DNA from: Macrocystis pyrifera
Taxonomy: Eukaryota > Sar > Phaeophyceae > Laminariales > Laminariaceae
Assembly: GCA_031763025.1 (NCBI GenBank)
Contig: JASSKH010000030.1
Coordinates: 8,884,867-8,948,866 of the forward strand
Reading direction: 5' to 3'
Length of the DNA stretch: 64,000 nucleotides
Part shown: piece after piece, positions 12,212 to 25,366 of the stretch
Layout: the number at the start of each line of letters is the position of its first letter
Position numbering within the stretch: the first letter of the stretch is position 1
The notes under the pieces: model-generated
Told to the model about the DNA's origin: nothing
The model's database searches: none
What the model saw: only the letters and a program-made list of their open reading frames with translations
Position numbers and translations under genes: made by a program

Positions 12212-15017
12212 TCACTTTTTGCTATCAACTTTCTCCAAGCGCACGTCAGGCAAGAGCCTGCCCGCCTCCTCGACCGAGAACCGAGAGTTGCAGACGGGAT
12301 CCCTGCTCGTGCACGCTGCGCCCCCTACGGAGAGCGCCCTTCGGAATGCCTCCGGCAATGGAACACCCCGCGTCCAATAGTACAGCGTTGCTGCGGCTAC
12401 CGCGTCTCCCGCTCCGATGGGGTTGATCGCCTCTACAGGCGCGGGGAAGAGTCTACGGGTCACGAGATTATCAAAAGAGGGGAGGGGGACAGGGGAGGGT
12501 ACCGGGGGGGACAGGGGGGGTCAGAGAGGGACAAGGTAGGGGAAGGGGAGGGGGGGGGGGTCATTTGTTGCTTGCCTTAGTCAATTGACCATTCACCACG
12601 GACCCCTTTCGAGACGGAGCACAGCTCCTACCCCTACTGGAGATACCTCCAGTATTTGGGAGCTTATTGCTCATTTCCATGTATTAGATTGCAAAAGTTT
12701 TTTCGTGCGTGTCTTATCCGCTTCCTTCATGAGATTTAGTGACCATCATTTACTTCCTAGGATAACAATTATTTTCTCGCTATATATTACCTCAAGTATT
12801 TCTCCATTGTCACATTCGTCCATTTTCCTCGTCTCCTCCTTCAATACACCCTATTCCTCCTTGGGCATTTCACGTTCTCCAACAATGTGAATTCTACTTT
12901 CTATGCACTTGCCACTAGGGTACATGTGTTAATCTGGTTCCTCTTTCCTCCCGACTACTGGTATACTTCTTTATTCTTTCTGGTGGGTCCAGCCAGATCC
13001 CCTGTACGAAACTGCAGTTTCAGCGTTCTCGAGTAGTCCATCGGGCCGCGTCTATACGGGTCAATTCCTAGATCTTCTCCTAGCCTCCTGAATATATCTA
13101 AATGTGCTTCCCCTTCCACCTTAATTTTGTACGTACGCTACTCCTAGTCTTCCCTTCTTTCTACACTTTATTTTACTTATGTCCTGTACCCCCCAAACTT
13201 CTCCATGGACAATATATCCTCTTGGTTTCCTCCTATTTTCTCCAATGCTTTCTACAATGCGTTATCCCACCATATTCCAGCGCACCCTTTCGTTACTTTC
13301 TCCCAAATAGCCCTATTAACTATGGCGGGCAACCTCTTCTTCGGCATGCTCCTTTTCTTCTTTTTTTTTTTAACCATCACGTTCACTTTCCAGCTTAACT
13401 CGTAGGAGGTTTTACCCTCAGCGATCTACGGGACAAGCCACGGACACAGGTGTCGTCCTTTCTCCCCCCCCGGTACGTGCCTTCATTTTTATCGCGCATA
13501 GGGTTCAGCATTCCCACTGCTCGACGATTTTCATCGAATGTTGCTTACTCACCCTCTCGCGGTTTCCGCTAATCAATTTTTTACGCAAGAAAAAGTCCTT
13601 ACGAGCACGCACTCGGTGAGACTCGAACCCACGAAACTGATCTTAGCAGGCACGCGGACCACCTACTAAGCCACCGGGGGACGCCGGCTCCTTACTCTAC
13701 ATTGCCATTTCAGCTTTGTCACGTTTATAGTTGTCTCAAGTGGGCACATTTTCAGTTCTGCTCTTGATACTGTAATACCCGTCGTACTTGAGCATGCTAG
13801 TACACTCATTTTAGCTAAGATCATTTGTATTGTTTCCAGCTGTTTGACAGACTCCGACCTCCCTTCTTAATACTTCTCCCGCATACTCTAGCTCTTGTAG
13901 ATCTCATTCATCACAACACATATTTTAATCCTGGTGTCTAGTGTAGATGCGAGTCCGTTGTAATCCTAGTCTGGTGTGGGTGCGAGTCTGACAGGATCGG
14001 TTCATCTTGCTGAAGATATTTCCCATTGCTGTCGCTATCTGTGCATGCCAAGAGCAAAATTTGTAAATCTCTAACTATCAACAAGGTACGTAGATTGATC
14101 CACGACCGGTGTTTTATCTTCTCCTCAAATCGATTTTAATGGTTCTCGTTGTCAGGGGGAGGCGACGGGGGGGGGGGGGGGGGGGGGGAAGAAGGTGCGG
14201 AAGATGGGACGCGGCGAAAGCAGGAAGGCGGAAAAAAAAGGCGTGACACGCGCGCGGTTGTTGGCGCGTGCATTCGAGAGTTATATACGGTATTTACGGA
14301 GCGAGCGACAGCAACAACCCCGTTTGATGCTGCTTTCGTTTAGGCACACGGCTTTTGATATCAATCTTCAAGAGAGCAGAACTAACACAAGTGTTCGTTA
14401 CGTTACGTTACGTTACGTTCGACGCGACACAACCACAAGCGTGTACGGTTAGGCACAGAGACGTACGGGCGCGCACCAGCATTTCCTTGTACCCAAAGGA
14501 ACCCAATCCAATGCAAGGTACATGGAGATCCAATAAACGTCTCGTCCCCCCTGCCCCTCTCCCCTCCATTTCATCCTAGCGAATGCACACAATGCACACC
14601 GCCCGCTTCGCACCTCCAAAACGAACTCAAGGACGAGTCTTCCTCCAGGAACTCTCGGCTAAACAGGTAAGCCGGCAGCCGTCCGTTGGTGACTGCTATC
14701 CACGGAAGGTGGTCGCCGTGGCGCTCGAACAGCTCCGCCGCCGCCCGCGCAAGCTTGTCCTCCATCCACACCGACACTCCGTCCGACTCCGCGCCTCCCT
14801 CCTCCCTGCCGCTTTCAGCAAGAGACACCGCCTCTTCCGCGTTCACCTTGCCCGGCGATACGAGGCCAGGGAGCAAAAGCGTAGATGGAGGCAAGGGCCA
14901 TAGTAGCAGTAGCAGAAGCGGCAGAAAAGTCGGCAGCAAAAAGCGACCGCAGCGTTAGCGGCGGCCGCATGATCGGCAGCAAAAACAACAGCAACATTAG
15001 CAGCAGCAACACTAGCA

Positions 15018-15050
<33 letters not shown>

Positions 15051-18000
15051 GCAGCAGCAGCAGGGATGGCGACCGACACCGTGAAGGACTTTCACGATGG
15101 ACGGCTTCCGCCACGCGACGATTCAGCATACCCACCCGATCAGACCAGCCCTCGACGGTTCACCGCGAGAGTATCTCTGATGCCTCGTTGGTGACAGAAC
15201 GATGAAGCGGGTCCTTTCTTGAAACTTCCTCTTTACTCTTTGCCTCTAAAACAGTTGCCGGTTTTGCTCTCAACGGGCTGACGTTTCTCCCTCTAGACGG
15301 GTTGCGACTACAACTGAAAAAAAGTGGTCGTTCTTAACGGGTCGTCATTTTTCGTCTAAACGGGGGGGGTACCATTTCTTTGTCAAATTGGTATACCGTT
15401 TCCCCTCCAACTGGGTTGTTTTTTACGCCTCCAAACACGATTTCCCTTTAAAAGGGTGCCGTCTCCAACTGAGTCACCGTGTCTTCTATAACCGGGCTTC
15501 GGTTTTGCCTAAACTGTCTGTTCTGCACGGTGTGGCCACCTCTTCGCCCCCCCACCCCCCCCCCCCTCCCAAGGTCACCTTGAGCAAACTGACGTGACCG
15601 GAACCAACGAGCTCCTGAAATCCGACGACGCTGTCCACCAGCACGCGCGTCTCGGAGCCCTTGAAGCCTGGAGACTCCGCTATCGCGACCATGATCTGCA
15701 AGGGCGAGAAATTGACAGCGGGGGGGGGCAGCAGCAACAGCAGTGTATCAGCAGCAGCAGCAGCAGCAGCAGTAGCAGCAGCAGCATCAACGGAAGGGGT
15801 GGAGCGCCAGTCGGGAGGTCGGATGGTACACTATCAGGAATCCCTCACGAGCGCACCCAAATTTACGGGGGACAGCCTACTTTGTGTCAGACATGTGTGC
15901 AAACCAAACGTTTGTTTGGGGACTCGAAAGTGGGCATGTTGCTAGACCCGACTCCACCACAACTTGGCAATTAGACGACTTTTTTCTCGCGACGGCAAAG
16001 GGAAAAGTGCCAAATAGTCGTCGCTCTTCCTCCCACTCTTTGGTCCCACCGTCGGAGCAGGGGATATCAACTAGGGGCGAGGACAACCTCACCCCCCCCT
16101 CCTCTGCGCGCAACGGCCTAACGCTTAACGGACGCCACGTTACCTTACTGCAATGCCCTCACAAACCAGTCGCCCCCTCTTATCCCTGCGCTCGGTCGAC
16201 ATAGACGTTGTCCTCTACATCCTCGCCCCTCTCCCCTCCTCCCCCCCGCTTCCCCCTTCCCTGCCCCCACCCCTTCTTCCCTATTCTTCCGTCTCTCCCT
16301 CCCTCCCATCATCCCTCTCTCCCTCTCTCCCTCCCTTCCTCCCTTTCCTCTTTGTGATAGTGCGATAACCACCGTCCGACTTTTCGATTTCGGTGCCACC
16401 GCCCGTTGCCCCGCCTTTCAACGAGGCATCATCTTGCTCACATCTACGAGGGTATCCTTGCCGACCCCTGCCGGAGAGCTTCCCATGACGGCGACACCGT
16501 TAATGCACGGCAGCGCCGCAAACGTCGACTTGCACCCTGACACCAGAGATTGCTTCTCCGAATCCGTGATCTGGCAAAAAATGTAACGAAAACGGGGAAA
16601 AAAAAAGAAAACAAAACGACAACAAAGACGAAATGAAACATGAAAAATTGGAAAAATACAAGCCGGTTCACGCTCGAGTACCATTGCTTGGAGGTGGTGG
16701 GGATATGGATATGGATGGGGGGGGGGGGGGGGAGGTTCCGATGGCGCGCTTGCTGTCACCCACTTCGTAGTCGGGAGGTTGCGACAGGCGCGGCTTTGTT
16801 AGCGTCAACTTCAACGTCACTGTCAACTTCAACGTCACTGTCAACGTCAACGTCACTGTCAACTTCAACGTCACTGTCAACTTCAACGTCACTGTCAACG
16901 CCTCAGTGCCAACGACAACTTCAATGTCAACGCCTCAGTGCCAACGTTGACGTCAACGTCAACTTTTATATAGACGTCGACGTCAACGTCAGCGTCAACA
17001 TCAATCAAAGCCAATGTCAGCTCCAACGTCAACGACAATCTCAGCGTCAGCTTCAACGTCAACGTACGCTTCCGCGCCAACGAAAACGCCCAACACCAAC
17101 GTCAACGTCAAATTCGACGTCAACTTCAACGTTAATGCCAATGCCGATGTCAACGCCAACGTCACCGCCCACAATAACACCAACCGTCATTGTCAACGCC
17201 ATCGCCAGAGTCAACTTCAACGCCAGCGTCAACATCGACGCCACTGCCAGAGTCAACGCCATCGTTAATTCCAACATCAAATCCCGTGCCAGCGCGACGT
17301 CAGTGTCAATGTCAATGCCAACATCATCGCCAACGTGAACGTCGACGTCACGTCAACATCAATGTGAACGATGCGAGGGAAGAATGAGCTTGCCCCGCCG
17401 GAGAGAAAATTAAGCGGAAAGCGCGCGAGAGTGGGGGGGGGGGGGGGGATAAGGCTGCGAAGTCGGACACGGACGAACGTTCGGCGGTGGTGCTTACCCG
17501 CTGCAATAAAAAAGGACAAGACCACTGTTGGGCTAACAGATAACGCCGGTACCGGTATACCACGCGCGGACCTCCAGCTCCATCCATATGTGCACTACGA
17601 GTGTTGTAATAGCAATATAGGCACCGTTATGCATAGTTGGTGTGTCCCTCCTTCCTAGCATGAGGGGCACACCCAAAAGCGGTTGGCCCCTTGCGACGGC
17701 TTACAGGTTGCAGGTTGCGGGTTGCAGTTTACCGCTTGGAATACCACGAAAGAGAAGAGGGGCAGGCAGCACCAAGCACCGTCGTCGGCGGCACCTCGTG
17801 TGCTTTGGTTTGGTTTGGTTTGGTTTGGTTCGGTTTGGTTTGGTTTGGTGTGGTTTTTGCAATACTCGTGTTCCGTCTTCCTTGTCATAATATAATTGTT
17901 AACAACGCCCTTGTTGACAGTGCTGCAATGGTTGGATCTCGATCGTCCCGTGGTGTGTGATTTATGACATCGTCTATTAATGACAATCACCAAATAAAAC

Positions 18001-21000
18001 ATGTTAACTCTTCAAATACTGCCATGTATGTGCAGGGTGCATGATGTGACATGTTTGCACTTGTTCTGATTAACAGTAGCAGCAGTGTATGTGTTGGCTC
18101 TACCTTGTAACGTACTAATAATATGTATAATACCAGGCACGTAATTGTTACATGTTGAACAAGAAGCCGGAAGTGATTCGTCCTACTCGTACCTATATAC
18201 GTTATTACTTGTACTGTACGTACGAGAAGAGAGTTGCGGCGGCATACACGTATTAATATAGCCACTGCTGCTGTCTACCATTCGTCGCAGAGCTACAAAA
18301 ATTGGCAAGACGTAGCATTCATCATAGAACTATTGTACAAAGTACTATTAGATCAGCTCTGTAGAAAAAAAAAAGGAAAAAAATACTGCAGTAGGGCTGA
18401 GTCTTCTTTCGAAGGGCCCCTACCGCTCCTCTGTGAGGCGGTCTTTCTTACCTCCGCCGACCACGGCTCTATTATCTCCGTCGTCTCGCCGTAGCGCTCG
18501 TCGACGAGGGACGTGCACAGCCGCATCTCGGCCGCCGTGGTGGAGGTGACCAGTTTCACGCCCAACGCCGACAGACCCTCGCATACGGCCTCGCCTGTTG
18601 GCAGCAGCAACCGAAAGATGCGTCGTGTCAGACAGTACAGATTAGTACAGAGAGTGTCGGTTTACCTGAAAGTACTACTATATCGAGCAACTGCGAGTGA
18701 CTAATTCACAACGCGCCAGAAAGTAGGGGCCGGTGTCGAGATGGCTGAAACCGATTCTACGACAGCCGATCGATATCTCCGAAAACAAAAAACAAAAAAC
18801 AAACAGGATCGACGATTTCTGCGTTCGATACAATCACGGCAAACCAACAGATTACCAACTACTGTAATAACACATATATCGATCAGCCACCAGAAGCAGG
18901 ACAGCAGCGACAGCAGGGACAGCAACAGCAGCGCCGAGAGTCCCGTGTGAGACCCGCGCTGCGTCGGCAGGCGGGTGTACAAGCGGGACCGACCCAACCT
19001 CCTTTTCTGGGCTCTTCTTTTTGCCCTCGCGTGTATCCCGATGTCCACCGTGTCCGGCACGGACCCACTCTTTCGAGACAAATTCTTGGGTGTCGGGATA
19101 TCAACTCCTCATTTTCACACACAGAATCTCTGGCGTAAAAGTGCTGACTGAAGGGGATTTTGCCGTGAGTAGGGAGAGTAACAGGACCCGAAGCGATTAT
19201 GGGATTACAGGAAGAGGGAGACTGCGGAGCGCCAGCAAAACACCATCGATCTCACTCAGTGGCTGTTACTGTATTAACAGTACCTTTCACCAGCAACGCC
19301 CACAAGTTGACGACGGCAGCTACGAATATCCTGCTGCGCCAGTTCGTAGCGACAGCTGCGGTATCCCTGGTACAATGGTACTTTTTGGAAGCATAAGGGT
19401 ATGTAGAAGTATGGCAGGAGTAGTATCACAGGATGTTACGTCTGACGGCACAAGAGGTGATCCGTGGTCACCTGGTCTATAGGGCGCGTTGGGCGCCGTC
19501 CTGGAGGTGAGACGTCTTGCTTACATCCGAGCTTAAATCGTCAACCAATCAACGGAAGCTCAGCTTGGATACCAAAAGGTGGTTCCAGTGTTTTGTGCGC
19601 GATTGTCTAAATTGTCGGGCACAAACGAGCTTCGCAGCGAGAACAGGGAAGGGTTTGAAAAACATGCAGAGAAGTACACCATGCCTCGCCCTTCTGCGAA
19701 GGCGACACCGACGCCGGGCAGTGCACCGGCTCCGGTGCAGGTCCCGGTCCCTGCGCTGGTGGCGGCGTCGGCCCCACACCCGGATAGGAGCACACCTGGG
19801 TCCGTACCATGCACGACAGCCCGGCCCTGCCTGGGGGTGTCGACAGGTGTGTGTGTTGCCGAGCTCCTATCCGGTTGTGGCGCCGGCGGCGCCGAGAGCG
19901 CAAGGACCAGAACTTGCACCGGAGCCGGCGCACTGCCCGGCCTCGGCGTCGCCCTCGCGTGAGAGGCTCAGTGAGCTAGTCGATAGCGGGTACGGCGGTT
20001 AACACGATCATGAAGCTAAGGGGATGGAAGTCAGATAGTACAGCGAAGCACTACATAGGGTCGACAACGAGCGCACGGGTCCCAGCGTTCAAGAGGAAAC
20101 GGGACTTCTACTATCTCAGGCATTTTAGTCAGATTTCTCCCCGTGCCGATGCACGCCTCGCAAAGACAAAAACATAGGAAGTTTGGGTAAAACAACACAG
20201 CACCAGGCAGGCGACCAATGATAACCTAACTAAAACGCCAAACGAAGACATGAATATAGGAAGTTACCCCGCAAGTGGCAAATGAAAACCTAAGAAACAC
20301 ATCGAAAGTTTGGCTAGGACAACCGACCGGAGCAGAAGGCCTCATCCAATCCAATACTTAAATTGAATGGTCGCCGGCAGCGTAAAATAACACCTTAGTA
20401 AAATCGTCGACCAATCAACGGAAGCTCAGGTTGAATACGAAAAGGTGGTTCCAGTGTTTGGCGCGATTGCCTAGGTTAACATACGAACCCGCAGTTCAGG
20501 CAGGCCCAAACGAGGTTCGAAGCTAGAACAGGAAAAAATGTGCAGGAAATACTGTTAACATAGACCCTCCCACGCCTCCTACAAGCTTAGTAGCCTTTTT
20601 GGGTGCGGTCATTTAAATTCCAGGGAGGGACACCGCGCTGAGAGCGCACTCAGCGCGGAGTTTATCCCGGGCGAGTCCCCCTGCTTCGGGGAAGAAGGCC
20701 TGATCCAGGCCAATACTTACATTGGATGGTTGGCGGCAGCGGAAAATAACACTCTAGTATTGGCCGTGAAGTGGTGACCGAAGCGGTCCTGCGGAAGCGG
20801 TGACGCGGTGACTAGAACGGCCGCCGGGTCGAACCCTGGACAATCCCCAGCGAGGGTCATTGCGGTTGTTGTTGTTGATGATCTCACAACATAGTGAAAT
20901 GTAGGTTCGCATTGTAGTATCGCGGTATGTAACCTCGTACTGGTACCGCTGTAGCAAAATCATTGGCACAAAAATAAGCCCGTGGCGACGAAACTATGAA

Positions 21001-23288
21001 ACGCAGCATATGATTGCAGTATGATTGGTATATACACGAAGTAGTATGATGCCAATGAACATAACATGCAAAGTCTCGCGTACCATGCAATGCATGCCTC
21101 GCGTGCCATGCAATGACGACGCCATGATATGCACGGCGCACGAAGGTGGCAAGGTGCAGCGGTAGGAATGAGGCATAACAACTAACGTACCAGGTACTGG
21201 TGTATGATAGGTCAACCCGCCTGTCTGCTGTCTGCTGTCTTGCCCGAGGGTTGTATCTGTACAGTATACCACATGGCTTAGAATCTACCTGGTACATAAC
21301 TATTGAAATATTGTCTGGTTTTAAGGGTACCTGGTACCTTAGGCCACACGAGCCTGCCTATGTCCTAACCTCAACCCAAAACCTCACGCGTCCGACACAA
21401 GCACATAAGGTGCATGGAGGTTGGCGGGGTCCTGGCGAGCACCAACCAGCCAATCAGTCAATCAGTCGATCAGAGAATCAACGCATCAGACTCGTACATA
21501 GGTAAGCAAATACTGTACACGTTGAAAACACACAAACAGAGGGGCAGGCAGACAGTCAGACAGGCAGACAGTCAGATGGGCCGACAGACAGACAAACACA
21601 GACAGACACACACAGACAGATAGACAGACTGACAGACAGACAGACAGACACACAGACAGACAGACAGACAGACAGACAGATAGATAGATAGATAGACAAC
21701 CAGCCAGCCAGCCAGACAGACCAACAGGCAGACAGACAGACAGAGAGACAGGCAGGCAAGCAGGCAGGCAGGCAGACAGACAGACAGACAAACAGAGACA
21801 GAGAGACAGACAAACAGAGACAGAGAGACAGAGAGACAGACCGACAGACAGACCGACAGACAGACAGACAGACAGACAGAGAGACAGGGCAGACGAGAAA
21901 GACACAGAGACAGAGAGACAGGCATACGACATGCAGACAGAGACGAACATATTTATGCAAGCCAAGCGTTGGTCCCGTTGCCCCGTTGACCATGTTCATG
22001 TTTCGCTTCGAGGTTTCGACGCTGAGATGGAGGTGCTGGGATGGGTGGGATGGATTGTGAGACGGGGAGGTGCTTCCTTCGATGTCGCGTGATGTCGATC
22101 CTCTCCTCTCACATGATCAAGGGATCTCAGAATCTCATGCACCATTTGCTGGCTGTTTATTAGAACCATTTATTAGAGTATATTGCCGGTGCCTGGGCTT
22201 ACCACCAGGCAGCGGGTGTTATTGCTGCTTACCAGGTACTGCTTTTCTACCCCCAGCGGTGGAGCAGTTTGTCCGTTTGTACCCCCAAAGCAGACTTTTT
22301 GGTTGTCGGCAGGATAGCATACTCTGTAGGCCAAGCCAGACCAGCCAGGGTACCTGTACCTGGTATAATACGGGCAGCAGCAAGCTTGCTGGGGAACCGA
22401 ACGAAGACACTCGGAAACATCACATGGGTCGAGGCGGCGGCAGTCGCGGCAACTTGCATTGCTGCTGATACTGCTGCCGCTATTAAAACCAGCCGCTGCT
22501 GCCATACCTGCAGTCGTTGCACCGTTGTACAGCACAGCGGTGGTACAACAACAGCAGTGCACAAAAGGAGTAGGTACGCGTAGAGATAAACAAGGAGTAG
22601 AACACGGCCTGCCCTGGGTGCCTTCTGTGTGTTGCTTTGTGCGTCCACCAACCATGAGGCATGCGCGGTCCAGCGCAATAACAGCACGAACGACACAAAC
22701 CATGCATCACGGCGCACACACAACGCGCAGACGTGATTTGCGCGTATTACCGAGCCCACACTCACCCGATTTACCCCCGGCAAAGTGCGCCAGCGTCACG
22801 TCCACCCCCCCGTCCTCCACGCCCTCCTCCGCCAGCGTGCGAAGGGCGACGCAAACGTTTTGCCCCTTGCCACCGATTCCCGCCCCTACAGAAGACGCTC
22901 GGTTCACGTCTCCCACCTTCAAGCCCTTGGGCGGAGCAAAGACGATGGTCCGCTGGAAGGCGCCGTTGAGGCCCACCACCACGACCGTCCGCTCTCCACT
23001 CGAGCTGCTGCTACTGCTGGTTCCGGAAGAAGACATGGCGCGCTTGGGAAGCAGTCGTCGGGGAGGCGACGATAATGATGATGATGCGGCTCGATTCAAG
23101 AAGGGAGCGCTACTTGTTGTTGTTCCTGTTGCTGTGGTTGCTGTCGTGCCCTGCCGGCCGTGAGGGGTCTGCGCGGACCTCAGGTTTAGGGATGGGAGGA
23201 AGCCGGCGCAGGAGGGGATGCCGATGGCGGTGGTGGCTGCTGCCGCCAGTGCCACCAGGAGAGCACGAGTATGTAGCATCCAGAACAC
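12212..23288 (-). CDS. Plastid-type PfkB family sugar kinase (FruK/LacC-like)
   Basis: Predicted ATP-dependent kinase of a sugar or sugar phosphate. Exons: 23288-22766, 18594-18452, 16570-16442, 15695-15579, 14846-14614, 12452-12212; the phases join perfectly into 461 codons plus stop. Residues 137-144 (GIGGKGQN) form the N-terminal PfkB signature, and 391-398 (INPIGAGD) hold the anion hole and the catalytic Asp398. LVDSVVGFQEL and WIAVTNGRLPAYLF match the middle and nucleotide-binding parts of the fold. GGKGxN and the LNGAFQRT start resemble 1-phosphofructokinase and tagatose-6-phosphate kinase, so phosphorylated hexoses are likely substrates; this is inference. Residues 5-24 are a hydrophobic signal peptide followed by SCAG-F30, an ASAF-like motif, then a Ser/Thr-rich stretch: the bipartite plastid presequence of stramenopiles. 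Intron 1 is about 4.2 kb and full of repeats; the last intron carries LINE and tRNA-like debris in sense orientation. Confidence 0.92.
12545..13490 (-). mobile_element. Longest LINE copy, decayed reverse-transcriptase C-terminus
   Basis: Read on the minus strand, stop-interrupted frames give RRGPMDYSRTLKLQFRTGDLAG, degraded around a Cys/His-knuckle-like ESRIHIVGE and then MDECDNGEILEV and SEKIIVILG, which align with the EEFDTLDSSEKTIAILGDRW frames of the copies at 61.8 and 63.9 kb. The 3' end meets a G run (C on the element strand) at 12550. Its upstream part (about 13370-13490) matches 54040-54160 in inverted orientation. It lies in the last intron of the PfkB gene, sense orientation. Confidence 0.7.
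13605..13682 (-). other. tRNA-like sequence (probable SINE head)
   Basis: The minus strand contains TGGCTTAGTAGG (A box) and, about 40 nt later, GGGTTCGAGTCTC (B box). A TΨC arm forms (GTGGG/CTCAC with a 7-nt TTCGAGT loop), but the acceptor and D stems do not pair. Reads as a tRNA-derived SINE or tRNA pseudogene rather than a working tRNA. Confidence 0.5.
13683..14560. other. PfkB intron 5, remaining part
   Basis: AT-richer sequence with no coding signal; a G run at 14168-14188 and a short (CGTTA)n run at about 14396-14420. Confidence 0.5.
16798..17375. repeat. Degenerate (GTCAAC)n array in PfkB intron 2
   Basis: About 580 bp of GTCAAC/TTCAAC/GTCACT units with heavy drift; a long Ser/Thr/Val frame here is an artefact. 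It is followed by (TTTGG)n at about 17806-17852. Confidence 0.9.
19515..20770. repeat. Diverged direct repeats in PfkB intron 1
   Basis: AATCGTC..CCAATCAACGGAAGCTCA, followed by GGTGGTTCCAGTGTTT, occurs at about 19532-19680 and again at about 20400-20560. GAAGGCC..ATCCA plus CGGCAGCG.AAAATAACAC occurs at about 20335-20400 and 20690-20755. A GC-rich hairpin (CCGCGCTGAG/CTCAGCGCGG) sits near 20632-20662. Possibly a decayed transposon; no coding sequence was found. Confidence 0.65.
21545..21905. repeat. (GACA)n microsatellite
   Basis: About 360 bp of GACA with interruptions, in PfkB intron 1 (18595-22765). Cys/Leu/Ser/Val frames on the minus strand are artefacts. The rest of the intron shows only TACCTGGTA-type short palindromes. 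Confidence 0.95.
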
Positions 23289-24136
23289 ACACCTGCGACT
23301 CCCTGTTCTGTTGACGGTGGGTCGTGCAGCAGCTTCCGTTTTTATATACGGAAATTATTAGAACGAAAAAGCCTGCATACAAAAGAGCAGTGATTTGTTG
23401 AATTTGCTTCTTCGCAAGCAATTCCGCCGCTTTTTTCTTGATTCTTATTCGCTGTGCCGAGATGAGGCAGAGGACTGTTGCTTTTTATGTGTTTCTGACT
23501 GCTGTCCGAGTCTCTTGAGTCCGAAGTAGTGCAGCGCTGATGCTCATCAGTTCTTCTTCCTCTGCCCACCCCCCCCCCCCCGACCCCGCGGCGCGCGAGG
23601 AAATAAACAGAGAACACGCCCGAACCGACCCCTACCTCGGCACCTGACACCTGGCACCACCCCATTCCGAGGAGACGACCTCTTGTCTGATTGGGCCGGC
23701 AGCAGCCCTCTCGCGCACAGCAGCAGCAAGCAGTGCCCATTCCCCCAGGGAATAACAAAATCAACTTCAGGTTGTCGGTTGTTTGGTTGTTTCTCCATTG
23801 CCACGCCGTAATGGTCTACTGAGCGATGGAAGAGCCATCGCCGACACGGACGAACGCAGCTGACGGTGAGACATGAGATGCAGAGGTAGAGGCGCGACGC
23901 CGATGTCTCGAGCTCACGCTATGTATATGCATGCGAATTTGTTTTTTTTTCGTCATTAAAAAAACAGAGTGTTTCTGCCGCTTTGGAAAGCGCGAACGGC
24001 AACATTCGAGGGGGAAAAAATGAACTCATGCAGTTCTGCTCTGCTCGTGGTGTATACCACATACCACATCTCTTCGTCGAAAACGACCCTTGAGGGCGAG
24101 GGCTGCACCCTTCCACCTTGATGGTGCTGCTTCTCC
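23289..24136. promoter_or_regulatory. Region upstream of the PfkB gene, possible divergent promoter
   Basis: Separates the PfkB start from a possible plus-strand gene; it must contain the kinase promoter. No TATA box or initiator could be assigned with confidence. A C run (23568-23582) is the only homopolymer. Confidence 0.3.
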
Positions 24137-25232
24137 TTGTCCTGCTTCTGCTCTCCACCCCTTTGCTCTGCTATATACCGTGCCGCTCGCTCGTCTACTT
24201 CCTCCTCTTTCTGTTCCTTGTCCCGCAATTTTTTATCGCAATTTGTGTTTGACGAGAGCGCACGACAGGCGAGAAACATACTGCCTGCATCACGGATTGA
24301 TACGCACGTATTGATGTATCGTCGTCACGTGTGTGTGCAATCAAATCGATCAATCTATCGTCCCAATGTCGATTGTCATGTTGTCATGTTGGCAGTTCCG
24401 GCCGAACTTCCTCTCGAGTTCCGAGACCAACGCGTGCGACACAAGGAGTATAAGCAGCTGGGTTCGCCGGCGGGCAGTCGCTTCCCGGAAGATCCCGGAG
24501 AGACCCGAACGAAGCTTTCCGCAAGGTTCAACGCGGTCCGTTCCTCGCCGGAAGCCCAGGGGCAGCAGCAGGGGCAGCAGCAGGGGCAGGAGCAGGAGCA
24601 TCAGCAGGAGCTGCAGCAGCAGGAGGGGGAGGAGGAGCAAGAGCAGCAGGAGGGGGAGGAGGAGCAAGAGCAGCAGCAGCAGGAGGAGCAGCAGGAGCAG
24701 GAGCAGGAGCAGCAGGAGCAGGAGCAGGAGCTCCACGAGCACCACGAGCACCACCACCAACACCACCACCACCACCAACAACAACAACAACTGCAGGAGG
24801 AACAAGAACAAGACCAGCACCAGCACCAACAACTACAGGAACAGCAGCAGCAGCCGCAGGAGCAGCAGGAGGAGGAACAACAGGAACAGCTGCAGCAGGA
24901 ACAACAGGAACAGGAGCAGGAGCAGCAGCAGGAGCAGGAGCAAGAAGCGCCCTCGCCCCCACCGCTACCGTGTCTTCCAGTCGCTCCCGCACGCAAGCGG
25001 GTTAGCCCCAGAAGACAGCTCGAAAACATCAACAACAACACCAACCCGACAACAACAGCAGTAACAACAAGAGCTAAGACAAGAAGCTCAACAGCATCAA
25101 CAGTACTAGCCAAAACAGCACCAGCACCAGCCCGGACAACAGCATCAGCAGAACGAGCACCGGCGGCGGTGACTACAACGGCGGGGGCACGGCGGATTGC
25201 CAGAGCAAGCCACGGCATCGGCGGCAGACGGT

Positions 25233-25268
<36 letters not shown>

Positions 25269-25366
25269 CAGCGGCGGCAGCAGCAATCGAAGCAGTGCCG
25301 CGCGGCGGAAAAAGAAAGACGGCGTCTGAGAGAAGCCCGGGGGCAAGCACACCCGCACAGGAGTAG
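24137..25366 (+). CDS. Doubtful Gln/Glu-rich open frame over a CAG-type repeat
   Basis: A 409-codon open frame, about 850 bp upstream of and divergent from the PfkB gene. It opens with ordinary-looking sequence (LPLEFRDQRVRHKEYKQ, then TRTKLSARFNAVRSSPEA), crosses a long Gln/Glu repeat (about 24560-24950) and ends in a basic Ser/Thr/Ala-rich part with a poly-Ala run. No domain is recognised. All three plus frames and two minus frames stay open across the GCAGGA-type repeat, and another plus frame is strikingly Arg/Ser-rich, so openness alone is weak evidence. It may be a first exon of a plus-strand gene or only repeat. No clear splice donor was identified near its end. Confidence 0.3.

Noticed and set aside
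13605..13682. Functional tRNA gene on the minus strand
   Set aside because: A and B boxes and a T arm are present, but the acceptor and D stems do not pair and no credible anticodon arm forms.
21545..21905. CRISPR-like regular repeats
   Set aside because: Simple tetranucleotide repeats without unique spacers; the genome is eukaryotic.
21486..21999. Cys/Leu/Ser/Val-rich minus-strand frames
   Set aside because: Translation of the (GACA)n microsatellite inside the PfkB intron.
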